Part shown: piece after piece, positions 1 through 10,785 of the stretch
How the letters are laid out: the number at the start of each line of letters is the position of its first letter
Numbering within the stretch: the first letter of the stretch is position 1
NCBI GenBank assembly: GCA_022702545.1
Contig: JAHRBC010000004.1
Coordinates: 5,238,001-5,302,000 of the forward strand
Source: Phycomyces nitens
Taxonomy: Eukaryota; Mucoromycota; Mucoromycetes; Mucorales; Phycomycetaceae
DNA: 64,000 nucleotides
Reading direction: 5' to 3'
Notes under the pieces: generated by a model
The model's database searches: none
What the model saw: only the letters and a program-made list of their open reading frames with translations
What the model was told of the DNA's origin: nothing
Translations under genes and position numbers: made by a program

Positions 1-1777
1 TTAATATTCTTCATACCACAATCTTACCTTGTTTCGACACCATTCATGCTGACATCCCGTAACCAATTGCGAATGCAATTTGCGTGCAATCCGCTGAACA
101 AGCTTTGTATTATTAGGATCATCTTCAGTAGCCCAAAACGGCCCAAAGCAGAACTGGCACAGACCAAGCTTGTTGCCTGCTCGCGGACGCACACAGTTTT
201 GATTACTACACAGGGGGGCAAGGGTCTGTTGTTGGCGGGCTACCTCATGGATCTTTGCATGGACCTGGATTTCTTTGATAGGTATCTGCCTTTTGCATTT
301 CTGGCAAGTTATTGTCCGTGAACCACAATAGCTCTCATGGGAAGATAGCCCAAGAAGTCTATCTCTTGTATCTGTCGATTGTAATCCCTGGGGTACAAGG
401 TTCTAAAAACAAACAATAATGTATTATTAGGCTTGTCTAACCTAGAATACCAACTTACCCTGCAGAATCGACAGGTAATAAGACGCTCAGGACACTCTGT
501 CCGCCGATGATGTGCCAACTGCACGTAGGATGGATAGCTGGCCTGAAGGCACACACATGTCTTGGGGGTATGGAAGTAGGCCTCATGCTTTGGTTGATCA
601 CTTGATACGCCCACGGTATCGCATTGTGTACAGTGCCAATGGGTACGCTCCTCTTCACTATTCTTCTTAAAGACCTGGCCACATCCATGCGCACACAACA
701 CATTGTTGCGAAGACAAAAGTTCTCGTGAAGCATCAAGGTGCGCTGAGGTAGCCAGGCCTTGCAATTGCCGCATTGGACCTCACCAGGCTGCCCTTCTTG
801 GGCTGTAGATTGTGCTGCAGATTGTGATGCAGGTGTTTGCTCAATCATTGGAGCCAGCGTAGATTCCCACAAAACTACCGAATCTGTATAGGCATGCAGA
901 CCTACCCACACAACTTTTTCTTCTAATGGACCAATTGCCAAGGTTCGCTCTTCACTTGAACTCAAATCACTCCAGTCGTGGTTATCCAGTGTGGGTTTTG
1001 GCCTGCTCGAGACCACTAAGTCTATATGTAACCCACCCCGGCCATTAGACCACAGTTGAAACAAAGGTTTGTTATCTTACCTACATCACCAGACTGAGCC
1101 TTTAAAGTGATTGATATACCCGTGGCTGTTCCCACATCAAGTTTCCAATACACAAACTGTCCTTGTGCAACTTTTGCGGTTTGTCTTGTGCCCAGCTTTG
1201 CCTCATTGATACGCGATTGTGGAATTGATGGAGTGGTTGGATCAATCACACCGATTGGATCGAGATCGACCTCGAGATCTGTATCTGTCACACCTACTGC
1301 TTGATCTGGTTTGAGATCTACGACGAGGAATGGATAGCTGCGTGATCCGTAGCGACACGTAATTGTCTGGCCGGTGGTCAGGGTGGTATAATGGCTGCGC
1401 AGGTGGGATTCAAGGGCAGCACGGTAATCAGTGATCTCTAGGTAATCGGCCGACAATGGACGAAGACGTGTCCAGGTGCCCTTTGGAAGAGGCTTAAAGC
1501 TGATCAAGACATTGCCCTGGTCAGCAAGGTCTAGTGATTGTGCCATCCAGGTTGGCAGCTGGATCTGATTAGTCAGATTAGAGAATTCCTTGACACCGCT
1601 GTGGATTGTTGCATTGTTAAGGGGATTGCGTAGCTGAAATGTCAATGGAGAGGGCAGTTGGTTGTTGCCTGCCAAAAGAAGCTCTTGGAGAGCGGATGCG
1701 GGGAGAATGATCTTGTCGCCATCGTTGAAAGAGGTCGATTGTTGAATGGGATACTGGTTTGACCATTGGAGTGACAT
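1..1777 (-). CDS. UFD1-domain protein with TRAF-type zinc fingers
   Basis: Three exons (1777-1081, 1021-459, 402-1) join in frame to a 553-residue protein; the TAA stop is the first three bases of the window. Residues about 10-190 match the UFD1 beta-barrel (LPASALQELL, IQLPTWMAQSL, LPKGTWTRLRP, ITCRYGSRSYPFLVVDLKP). Residues about 315-550 are rich in Cys/His pairs (CGNCKAWLPQ, CTQCDTVG, CRFCR, CQKCKRQIP, CQFCFGPF), resembling TRAF/XIAF1-type zinc fingers. UFD1 is known as a Cdc48/p97 adaptor for ubiquitylated substrates; a role of this longer protein in ubiquitin handling is inferred. It is not the canonical Ufd1, which lacks such fingers. It diverges from the response-regulator gene at 2457. 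Introns are 59 and 56 bp, both with GTAAG donors. Confidence 0.85.
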
Positions 1778-2289
1778 TTTTATTATTTATTATTTTTGGA
1801 AGAAGAGAAGATGAAAGCATTCACAGCCAATCATTTAGACTTTTTGTATACAATTTATATATATATATATTTGATAATGAAAATTCTAGAATTGTAATTA
1901 TTCATCAGTAAAATTATTGTCATTCTATATTGCAAGATTGTGCGACCTTGGACATATGAATTGTTCTAGGGGTTCACAAAGACTGGAAAGCGGGAGGTTT
2001 ATATATATATATATATATATTGTTGATAAGACTGCCATTGACAGTTGAAAGTAGTATATATAATAAAAAGAGTTTTTATATATATATATATCCTTGCCAA
2101 GAATGGCGCCTAAATTCAATAATAATAAAAAAATACAAATTCCCAAATTGTTTTAGAGTTCCGTGTAGATGCACATACAAATAGTCCATTCGAGGTAGTC
2201 CAGATAGCCATCTAAAGCACACACTCTTCATTGGTGCCTTTCAGAAAATCTACTGCTATTATGGGCAGATTTTATTCTGCCGGGGGGTG
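1778..2289. other. Divergent intergenic region with TA runs
   Basis: This AT-rich spacer separates the divergently transcribed UFD1-like gene and the response-regulator gene. It holds TA microsatellites near 1855-1872, 2001-2021 and 2078-2090. I see no coding exon or RNA gene in it. Confidence 0.6.
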
Positions 2290-2297
2290 TATAAATA
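2290..2297 (+). promoter_or_regulatory. TATA box of response-regulator gene
   Basis: TATAAATA lies about 160 bp upstream of the ATG at 2457. It is followed by a pyrimidine-rich (CTTT) leader typical of fungal transcription starts. Confidence 0.55.
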
Positions 2298-2456
2298 CCG
2301 CCCTTTCCCAAGCATCTTGTTCACCCTTCTCTTCTTTCTTTCTTCTTTTTTTCTTTAAAAAAACTGGATTATTTTGGCTATAGCAGGGTTCCCAGAACCA
2401 GCGAGCGCTCGCAGACACGGCGACCAGCAACAAACCCTCGTCCCATCCGGACCTCA

Positions 2457-3109
2457 ATGATCTTGCCCCCCTCGCCCTTGCCCGATGACATTCCTGAAGC
2501 CATCAAGATCTCCCACACCCGAACACCATCTTCGCTCGGCTTTTCCTTGTCCCTCCCGTCTCCCCCCGTGACACCATTCGCGACCCCTTTCCTCTACTCC
2601 TCCAGCACTCCCCCAGCACATCCCCGTCCCTCAGACCCTAGTCCGGCCAGAGTGCTGATGATCGATGACAACCCAATCAACCTCCAAATCCTGGCGCGTC
2701 TCCTAAAGATATACATGTCCCATGCAGTCGGACACATGGAGATGGCGGACAGTGGTATAAAGGCCCTCGAAATACTTGCCCACCAGCCATTTGACCTGGT
2801 TCTGATCGATATTGACATGCCCATCATGAACGGTGTCGACACCACCCAGCATATTCGCCACCCAACCCACCACCCTATCCTGCCCTCCAACCGAATCACG
2901 CCCATTGTTGCCGTCACCACAAACGACTCGCCCGAATGGCAGCGAACCTACACGCGGGTTGGCATGGTATTAGTTACTGATTCTAATGGTTTCATTGTCT
3001 AACAGTTATTGTCTAGAATGGCTGCATTGGAAAGCCAATATCCCCCGCTGTCCTCAAACAGACCCTCGGTTGGGTGCTTGAATTGGACCGTCCACTGTTC
3101 ACACCTTAA
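2457..3109 (+). CDS. Stand-alone response regulator (REC domain)
   Basis: Two exons (2457-2966, 3017-3109) encode 200 residues. A Pro/Ser-rich N-terminal tail (about 65 residues) precedes one receiver domain. It shows the acidic pocket (MIDDNPIN), the phospho-acceptor Asp in LIDIDMPIMNG, the conserved Thr in AVTTND and the invariant Lys in GKPIS. The Lys motif is created only by splicing at TCTAG/AATGG, which fixes the acceptor. There is no histidine kinase, HPt or DNA-binding domain. This resembles small fungal REC proteins of the Srr1 type, so a stress phosphorelay role is likely but inferred. The start is the first in-frame ATG after a TATA box and a CTTT-rich leader. Confidence 0.85.
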
Positions 3110-3365
3110 CCACCACAAACAACCCACATCTCATCTTCATCCTCATTCATTATCCATATAGACCAACAAACACACACAAACACACAAACCCACAAACCCA
3201 CACATATCATTGTACATATATTTAAATAATAAAAAAACCATCAAAAAATCAAATTCCAAATCCTCTTAATCGGGACTTGGATCGTGTGACTGTGGTTTTG
3301 TTTTGATCAGGCCTCCCCCCTTTTTTCTTGCCCTTCTTGTTCTTCTTGTCCTTTCACTTGCAACA

Positions 3366-4139
3366 ATGTCCAAGAGCATCAAAGCCCTGAGTTTGAAAGG
3401 CAAACAGGACTGGAACACCTCCATCTACAGCTTTACTCGCAATATCCGCAACAACCTGCTCTGGGAAAAAGATGGAGCAGCCAAACAGTCCTTAAAGGTC
3501 TACTTTCAGCAATACCTGACCTCCACCCCTGCATTCCGCCATGCTCCCTCCCGAGTCACCATCCAAATGTTCTACTATGCCGACCCCAACTTCACCAACC
3601 TCCAGAATTTCAAGCTCGAACCTCTTGAAAAACTGCTGGCAACAATGTACCCCAACAAATTCGTCGACCTTCGTTTCGTACGCGTCCACTACCCTTACAT
3701 GAACGCCGAGATTCTTGCACAGTACCTCACTGTGAATGCCGAACGATCGGGCTGGTCAATGCTGACCCGCAAATTCATGAAGGGTGTGCCTCTTGTGAAG
3801 CCTCCTCTTCCCCACTCGATGCCCTTTGCTGTAGAGTGGAACAGTCTGTTGCCTCAGGTGGCCAACGGACAGTTGACTTCTGCTATTCAGGGTGTCAAGT
3901 ACCAGGTGTCTGGACGTCTGGGTCGTCGCAAGGGTGCTTCTCGTACTCAGGTTATGCGCAAGTCACTCGGTACTTTCCAATTCACCAGCCACAAATCGCT
4001 TGTTGATGTTGGGCGTCACACCTTTGCCAACAAGAACGGAAGCATCACTGTCAAGGTCTGGATTGCATCAGCATTATTTGGAGTGAATGCTTTGGCAAAG
4101 AAGATTACCCAAAAGGCACCAGAGGCCATCAAGCTCTAA
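3366..4139 (+). CDS. Mitochondrial ribosomal protein uS3m (nuclear copy)
   Basis: A single exon of 257 codons starts at ATG 3366; no earlier in-frame ATG is present. The C-terminal third reads GVKYQVSGRLGRRKG, then a Thr/Gly-rich loop, then GSITVKVWI. This is the signature of the bacterial/mitochondrial S3 C-terminal domain (GVKIQVSGRLGG ... GVKVWI). The N-terminus (MSKSIKALSLKGKQDW) is basic, as expected for a mitochondrial matrix protein. uS3 lines the mRNA entry of the small ribosomal subunit. In many fungi rps3 is encoded in mitochondrial DNA, so a nuclear gene implies transfer to the nucleus or a nuclear-only lineage. It is convergent with the CCCH-RWD gene. Confidence 0.75.
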   Translation: MSKSIKALSLKGKQDWNTSIYSFTRNIRNNLLWEKDGAAKQSLKVYFQQYLTSTPAFRHAPSRVTIQMFYYADPNFTNLQNFKLEPLEKLLATMYPNKFVDLRFVRVHYPYMNAEILAQYLTVNAERSGWSMLTRKFMKGVPLVKPPLPHSMPFAVEWNSLLPQVANGQLTSAIQGVKYQVSGRLGRRKGASRTQVMRKSLGTFQFTSHKSLVDVGRHTFANKNGSITVKVWIASALFGVNALAKKITQKAPEAIKL

Positions 4140-4242
4140 CAGAATGAAATGAAATGAACTTGATGCTTTTATTTATATAAAAACAAATAATGTATGTAGA
4201 TATTTATGCATATAATATATAGAATAGATGAAGAGGTTTTTG

Positions 4243-4319
4243 TGAAAAAAAGAAAAAAGAAAAAGAGGAAGAAGAAGAGGAAGAAGAAGAAAAGGGGGAA
4301 AAACACATCTTCTTCTTCT
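4243..4319. repeat. Homopurine tract then CTT repeat
   Basis: About 60 bases of almost pure A/G with GAA/GAG repeats are followed within a few bases by a (CTT)n run. The two can pair as a hairpin. The tract lies between the 3' ends of two convergent genes (stops at 4139 and 4393). Confidence 0.7.
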
Positions 4320-4392
4320 TTAAAAAAAGAGTGAAAACCCTACGACAGACATAAAGGCAGTTGCAAAACATTACAATGGGCTTTTTCTTTTT

Positions 4393-5003
4393 TTATGCTG
4401 GAAACAGAGAAAAATGGTGTGTGCATAACCAGTCCAGCTGTTGCACTAGGGTAGTGTGTCTATTGTGATGCCAGGCATGGTCCTCGAATGCCTGCTGTAC
4501 TCGACTATAGATCCAGTGAGTGTTATGGTTTTTGAAATCTAGACTGATTGTTTCGTACCTCTGGATTTCTATCGAAAGAGATTGATCGAGTTGAAGGGCG
4601 CAATGGGCATCGGGATAGTCCGAGGGAATAAACAAGAAGAAATGAGCAAGTAATGGATGGTTGGATGGAATGACGAGTTCAATGATTGTGACAAATGAGG
4701 TTATGCTACAAGGCAGTTAGGAACAAGACGTCTGGATACCATTGCTTACTTTGTGCTTTTATAGAATGGTCTGTACTTGTTCTCCAGTTGATCTAATTCC
4801 AAGTCACGAATGGCTCTCTGGAGCGAGTTTGCCATGTCATCTGGAGGACAAAGAAGAACTGGATGAGGTGTCTCGCTAGGTTTGCCCTGAAGAGGCAGGA
4901 TATGGGAAAACACGCACTCTTGGCCTGCTCTACAGCTTCCTTGTGAGTAGTAGCGGCATGGTGCAGGAAACCGTTTTGTGATGTGGGGAGTGTTTTTGAA
5001 CAT
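4393..5003 (-). CDS. CCCH zinc finger plus RWD-domain protein
   Basis: Two exons (5003-4750, 4705-4393) with a 44 bp intron give 188 residues. Near the N-terminus lies one CCCH finger (PCRYYSQGSCRAGQECVFSH, spacing C-X7-C-X5-C-X3-H). The C-terminal half resembles an RWD domain: LQRAIRDLELDQLENKY, a hydrophobic strand ELVIPSNHPLLAHFFLFIPSDYPD (the typical IP..YP element), and a final helix. RWD domains bind partners in ubiquitin and translation-control pathways and CCCH fingers usually bind RNA. A role in RNA surveillance is plausible but only inferred. It is divergent from the SSD1-like gene. Confidence 0.75.
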
Positions 5004-5432
5004 GCAAAAAGTTGTATAAATAATAATAATAATAATTAAATAATTTATTATTATTATTATTATTTATTTAATTATTTCAAGGCCGCAACTCTATTTTTTA
5101 AATCTAAAGCCAAAAATGCGCTTGTCTGTATCTATAGCAACCATAGCCCATACCCCATAGGCCTTGGAATGATATTCCCCCCCAAAAAAATAAAATAAAA
5201 TAAAAAAAGACAGACAGACAAAAAGACAGCCAAGCCAAACTGTGTGGGCCAGGAAAAAGCACACACACACACTCACACACACTCACACACACTCCCACAA
5301 ACTCAAAGATAGGCCAGCCATGGATGGACCCGAGTGGTTGTAGGACAAGCCAGAAATCTTGTCATTTGGGTCAATTCAAATTCACCATCAACTCGTACCG
5401 CATCTCTTCCCTCTCCTTTACTTATCCAAGCC
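5004..5432. other. Divergent spacer with AAT and CA repeats
   Basis: The spacer between two divergent genes holds an imperfect palindrome of (AAT)n/(ATT)n at about 5018-5070 and a CA-rich run at about 5258-5300. An upstream ATG at 5320 opens a 7-codon ORF before the SSD1-like start, a possible uORF. Confidence 0.5.
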
Positions 5433-8400
5433 ATGGACATGATAGAGACCCTCGAGCAGCAGACGGCCCCCGAGAGCACCCGCGGCTTGTTTGATTCCGT
5501 CGAACCCAAGGTAAGAAATTGATTCTGTGATGCCCTTTTCTTACTATTCTATTCTAGCCAGTCCTTCCTGCTACTTCATCCAGCGTCGATCGAAGACGCA
5601 CTCTTCCTCCTCCAGAGAACAGTCGCCCCGTATCTCACGGTGGCCATGCCCGTCGCCACCAACGCTCCATGTCTGCCAATGCATCGGATATGATGCTCAA
5701 CGGCTCTGGCGCACGTCGCAACAACTTTGCTCTCCAGACACTCGCCGAAGAGAGCGAGGATTCATCTCAGCGCAGAAGAGACGACTTTAGGTCGTCTACC
5801 TCGGGAACTGTCGAGGCAGTTACGAGCATGATAAACTCCATCAAAACCCTCCCGTCCGAGGGTGGCAGACCTCGCGGCCATCGCAAGCAACAGTCCATGT
5901 CTTCCCTTAACGTCGGCCAAACAATGGCTTCTCGACGAACGTCGTACAACAGAATCGAGGACCTGGCCACTGCCTCTACCTCTAGCACCCAAAATCCCCA
6001 TCGCTTTTCTCAGCCTCGCTTACCCTCTTTTGACGAACCTCTTTCACGCGACGCTGCCCTGGCAGAAGCAGCCGCAAAGCTCTCGGGAACTTTCCGTCCT
6101 GAGCGCCAAGGCACTGTGGGAGACGAAGGTCGATTCCAACGCCGCCCCTCCGAAGATACTTCTATCCGACGCAGTTCCCTCAGTATCGATGCTGATCCTG
6201 GACGCAGAAGGATCCCGTTCAATAGTCCTCTCGACCTCACCCCCGGCCACAGCAGACGGGCATCTCGCAACTTTGACGACTGGCGCTCCAGCACTGGTTC
6301 TAGCTTTAGTGCCTCGAGTGCTGGAAATACAGGAAGCAGCAGCAGTGGAGGATTTGGCTTGAACGGGCTTGGATTGCTCGGCCAGCGTCCTGTGAACATT
6401 GTTCCCTTTACCCCCACAAAGGTCTCCTTTGGTCGTGACGATTGCAATCCTCACCAGAGACGACCCTTGTTTATTGCTCACTTGCCATTCTCTGCCTTGA
6501 CGCCTCTGCTGCGATCACGCCAATTGGTCCGTGGAACCCTGCGAGTCAATAAGCGCAACCGAAGCGATGCCTATGTCTATTGTGACGAACTTGATGCCGA
6601 TATCTATGTGTGTGGCTCCCGTGATCGCAACAGAGCTCTGGAAGGGGATGTGGTTGCTGTCCGGTTGACTGACGTAGATAAGATCTTGCGTGAAAAGAAA
6701 GAAAAGGAAGAAGTCAAGCTTCAGCGTAACGGTGGCCAAGTCCGGGTTCGCTTGCCAGATGAGGAAGACGAGAACGAGATTATATTTGGTGGAGACGAGG
6801 AAGTCGAGGTAGTGAAGCCAAAGTACTGTGGTGTTGTGGTGGCCATTCTCGAACGGTCTCAAAACCAAGTGTTCTCTGGGTAAGTTGTTATTATTGTTGT
6901 TCTTGTTGGTTTATTGGCTTATTGGGTTTGGCTGACCATTTGATATCAGCAATCTTACTCTCATGCGACCAAACAACAAGCGTGCCCAAAAAGATGAGTC
7001 TGTCCGACAAGGTAATACTGGAAGAGAGACCCCACGAATCGTCTGGTTCAAGTCGTCCGATAAGAGAGTTCCCTTGATCGCTATTCCTATTGAGCAAGCC
7101 CCGGCTAATTTTGTCGAGACTAGCGATCTTTACACCACCCGTCTGTTTGTGGTAAGTAGAATGTGAATGTCCAATGTGTCCCAATTGTGTCCAAATGTGT
7201 CCCAATTGTGTACTCAAGCTCATCCATCATCCAGGGTTCTATCAAACGCTGGCCCATCACATCACTCCATCCATTTGGCACTCTGGAGCATGAATTGGGA
7301 TCCATATACGATCTCTCTACCCAGACCCAAGCCATTCTTGCTGATAACAATGTCAACAATGCGCCATTCTCAGAGGCAGTCGAGAGTTGTGTTCCTCCCC
7401 CATTCCACTATGAGCCCAGTGAGGACAGAAGGGATCTGAGAGACTTCCGTGTGTTTACTATTGATCCTGCTGGTTCCAATGGTATGGTATGCTCATCTGG
7501 GCTTTCATTTCATGACTAATTTATGTGTGTGTGTGTGTGCCTTAGTGCTGGATGATGGCTTGTCTATTCAGAAACTAGGCGACGATACCTTTGAAGTGGG
7601 TGTTCATGTGAGCGATGTGAGCCATCATATCAAGCTCAACTCGTCTCTCGACAAAGAAGCCAGAGCTCGTGGTGTCTATGTGGACCTGGTTCACCATTCT
7701 GTTCCAATGCTTCCCGAGCGTCTCACAAACCAAACCAATCTTACTCCTTTAGAATCAAGGTAAGGGAGACTAGCCAATCGATCTATGATCCAATACTCAA
7801 CATCTATATATCTATATATATATCTATATATATACAGACTTGCACTTTCGGTTATATGGAAGGTCAACTCTCGTGGCCAGATATTTGATACCTGGATAGG
7901 AAAGACTGTGGTCAGGTAAATAAAATATTACTGCCCTCTGACATTTTCTATAACAAGCTCTATAGATCATCAGCCAGTCTTACTTACCAAGAGGCCCAGA
8001 GTGTTTTGGATGGCCAGTCTGGAAACAATGAAAAGATCAGCCTCGAGATGGGACAAGACATTCGCAACCTGGCCACCATTGCCGACCAGATGCGTGCTGC
8101 TCGTCTAGAGGCCAGCACCCTCACCCAAAAGAGAGACGAACTCGTGTTTGACTTTGGCGCCGACCAAGAAGTTCCAGTCCGTGTGTCAATGCGCCGCCAA
8201 GGAAAGGCAGAGGCCATGGTCAAACAATGGTCGCTGTTGGCCAACACAGCCGTCGCCCAAAAGATCTCTAGTGCTTTCCCTGAACAAGCATTGTTGCGTC
8301 GCCAAGCTCCTCCTGTAGGCTACAAACTTCACGACCTTCATCTCTATTGCTCTCGCTACCTCGGTGTCCTTTTGGATACCAGAGATGCCGGTACGCTTGA

Positions 8401-9454
8401 ACGTTCGATCACGACTATCCAGGACCCTCTGCTGCGCAAGATTGTATCGGTCTTGGTGCTCAAGACCCTCCAGAGTCCCAGCTACTTTTGCGCCGGAGCA
8501 CTGGATATCTCGAAATATGCCCACTACGCACTCGACATGCCACTCTTTACTCACTTTACTGCACCCAGTCGTCGTTTCTCTGATCTTCTTGTCCATCGTC
8601 AACTGGAGGCTGCACTAGGTCCCGAAAAGAGATTTGCATTGGATCGTGATATGGTACACAAACTTGCTCAGCATTGCAACGTCAAGAAAGAAGCTGCCAG
8701 ATATGCTAGAGAGCAGAGCCAGTTGCTTTTCCTTGCCCGTAATCTGAACAAGCAGGCCAAGCCCATTGATACCGTGTCTGTAATCAATCGTGAGGCTGTG
8801 GTAGTTGCAGTCTCTAGAGACCACATTGATGTCATGGTCCCAGAGCTAAACATGGAAAAACGTATCCATCTTGCTAGCCTGCCTGTTCGTGACCACAGAT
8901 TTGACGACAAGGAGCGCCAGTTGACCATCTACTGGAAGGTTGGTGTCGATACCTTTACCGGAAAACCCACACCCTGGAGCATTGAAGATGACGAGGATGA
9001 CCTGGTTGACGAAGAGGCCCTGCTTGAAGACATGTGTGAGGAGGCAGAGGAGGCAGAGAAGCAAAAGTCTGCCATGTTTGCAAACACGAATGGCGTCGAT
9101 GAACCCGTAAAGAAATTCACAATGGACAATAATAGTTCCAGCAACTTGTTCAAGCCAAACGCAGTAGAGTCTCTAGAAGCCCAGCTGCTGAGTGCTGCTA
9201 CATTGGCAGCAGGTGGTGGCAATGGTCCTAGTCCATCTGTCACAGCTTCGTCTGGACTGAGAGGCCGTACATCTCGCCCCATGAGCCGCAGAGCCTCGAT
9301 TGTGTACAGCCGTCTTTCCGAGAATGTGGATTACAACATCGAACATGGTTCTCAGACCATCAAGGCCTTGAACAAGATTGTAGTGGCCGTCAGCATCGAT
9401 ATGGTCCGAACCCCTCCCCTTATCCGTATACTTGCTGCCAACCCATTCGCCTAA
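5433..9454 (+). CDS. SSD1: SSD1-like RNB-domain RNA-binding protein
   Basis: Seven exons (5433-5510, 5558-6879, 6950-7151, 7235-7481, 7546-7759, 7838-7915, 7966-9454) join in frame to 1209 residues, the usual SSD1 size. A Ser/Arg-rich disordered N-terminus is followed by cold-shock-like domains from about residue 310 (FIAHLPFSALTPLL, RGTLRVNKRNRSDAYVYCDELD), the RNB domain from about residue 600 and a C-terminal S1-like part. Known Ssd1 proteins bind mRNAs for cell-wall proteins and are regulated by the NDR kinase Cbk1. Three Cbk1-type H-x-[RK]-x-x-S sites occur at residues about 60-65, 134-139 and 257-262. In the RNB metal site, TID (D611) and DD (619-620) remain, but the Asp expected at 617 is Val, so it is probably not an active nuclease. 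The acceptor at 7545 restores the RNB motif. Confidence 0.93.
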
Positions 9455-9705
9455 GAAGAAGCAGGCTTTAAAGTCTTTTTCCTTTTCTTCTTCTTCCCTT
9501 TCTTTTTTTGACAGTCGGTTTAAATTATTATTATTATTTCTTAATAATTAAATCACAAATATATATATACATATATATAAATATATTTATTCCCTTGCAC
9601 ACAAGTGCGTGTGTAAAAATTCAAGTTTATTTTACAACTACAAAGTTGATGACAATAAAAAAAATCTGCAATTTAACAGTGATATCTTAATATATCTTTG
9701 GAAAT

Positions 9706-9930
9706 CTAGTGGTGCTTATGGTTCTTGCTCTTGTTCTTGTTCTTGTTCTTGTTCTTGTTCTTGTGTCCCTTTTGTTCTTTCCCGGTGTATTGCTCCAATA
9801 GATCGGGCGCTTGCTTGGAAAGCTTCTTGCCATACTTTTTGACCTTGTGCTTAAGAGACCGGCCATCGACTGCCTGGGTGACCAAGACCAGGGCAAACAG
9901 GACGGATACAAAGAGGATAAATCGGTGCAT
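9706..9930 (-). CDS. Small secreted Lys/Asn-rich peptide
   Basis: An uninterrupted 74-codon ORF. Residues 1-20 are a clear signal peptide (RFILFVSVLFALVLVTQA), with probable cleavage before VDG. The mature part is about 54 residues, very basic and Cys-free: an amphipathic-looking stretch (RSLKHKVKKYGKKLSKQAP), an acidic patch (DLLEQYTGKEQ), then a Lys-Asn dipeptide repeat and a His/Lys end. The repeat is encoded by six copies of TTCTTG (+ strand). A TATA-like element lies about 75 bp upstream. No family is recognised. Possible roles are a cationic antimicrobial, a cell-surface peptide or a metal-binding peptide; all are speculative. It could also be a fast-evolving orphan. Confidence 0.6.
   Translation of the reverse strand: MHRFILFVSVLFALVLVTQAVDGRSLKHKVKKYGKKLSKQAPDLLEQYTGKEQKGHKNKNKNKNKNKSKNHKHH
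9724..9759. repeat. TTCTTG hexanucleotide repeat inside coding region
   Basis: Six near-perfect tandem copies of TTCTTG encode the Asn-Lys dipeptide repeat of the secreted peptide on the minus strand. Length variation would stay in frame because the unit is 6 nt. Confidence 0.85.
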
Positions 9931-10785
9931 TTGTTCAAGAAATCAATCAATCAATCAATCAATCAATTAATTAATTATAAAACAAAACAAAAAAATATAT
10001 CTATATAAAACACTTTGCGTTTTATATGAATCCAAAGAACACTATCGATAGTCTTGGTTAGCCCAGAATTGACTGTAGAGAAATGGGTCTCCTATCCTCA
10101 AGGAGTCTTTATTTTAAAGATCATCAAGGGGAAGAATGAGATCAGCTCGATATCAAATGGTGAAAATATAATATGCCGCAAGATCGACATTTTATCCCTC
10201 TGTGCTTTGAGTTTGTTGAATATTAAAATTAAAAAAAAAGAGGGAGTACATGGGAGCCAAAACACATGAATATATTTGCACAATGATGTTGGCCGACAAT
10301 GATACCCCCTTTTTATTTGAACAAAACGATTGCGAGTTAATATTTAGACCATTGGTGGTTCATACAGTAATCTTGGTGCTTATAATTTCATTTATTCAGT
10401 TATTCATTCATTCATTTTTGATTTTATTATAATAATTATTATTGTTATTAATGCGTGTGTGCGTGTATTTTTCATTTTATTGGAAAATCAAATCGAAACT
10501 TCTTTTACCAATAAACAAAAGAAAGAGAGATTTTTTGTCATGATGTGTGCGTGTGCGTGTGCGTGTGCGTGTGTTTTTTTTTGTCCAAGGGATGAAGGAG
10601 ATGAAGGGGAGTGTTATGGGTGACCTGACCCAAGAGATAAAATAAAGAAGGGGAAAGCAAAAAGGAAAAAGAAAGAAAGATGAACAAGAAATGAAAATTA
10701 CTACTATACATTGCAAAGGATGGTCCTTGAGAAATAATGAGAACAGAGGTTTGCTTTTTGTTTTTGTTTTTTTTTGTTAAAGGCG
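9931..10785. other. Intergenic region, AT-rich
   Basis: This 855 bp region has an (AATC)n run just upstream of the secreted-peptide gene (9940-9966), a GT-rich tract (10540-10573) and poly-purine DNA up to the RasGEF stop. A TATA-like TTTTATATAG (minus strand, about 10001-10010) may serve the secreted-peptide gene. I see no credible gene. Confidence 0.5.

Noticed and set aside
3303..3365. N-terminal extension of uS3m with a hydrophobic stretch
   Set aside because: It begins with TTG, not ATG, and the hydrophobic residues come from a CTT/TTG-rich leader. The ATG at 3366 is preferred.
5760..6480. Several long ORFs on both strands within SSD1 exon 2
   Set aside because: They are alternative-frame shadows of the Ser/Arg-rich N-terminus; only the frame that splices into the RNB domain is supported.
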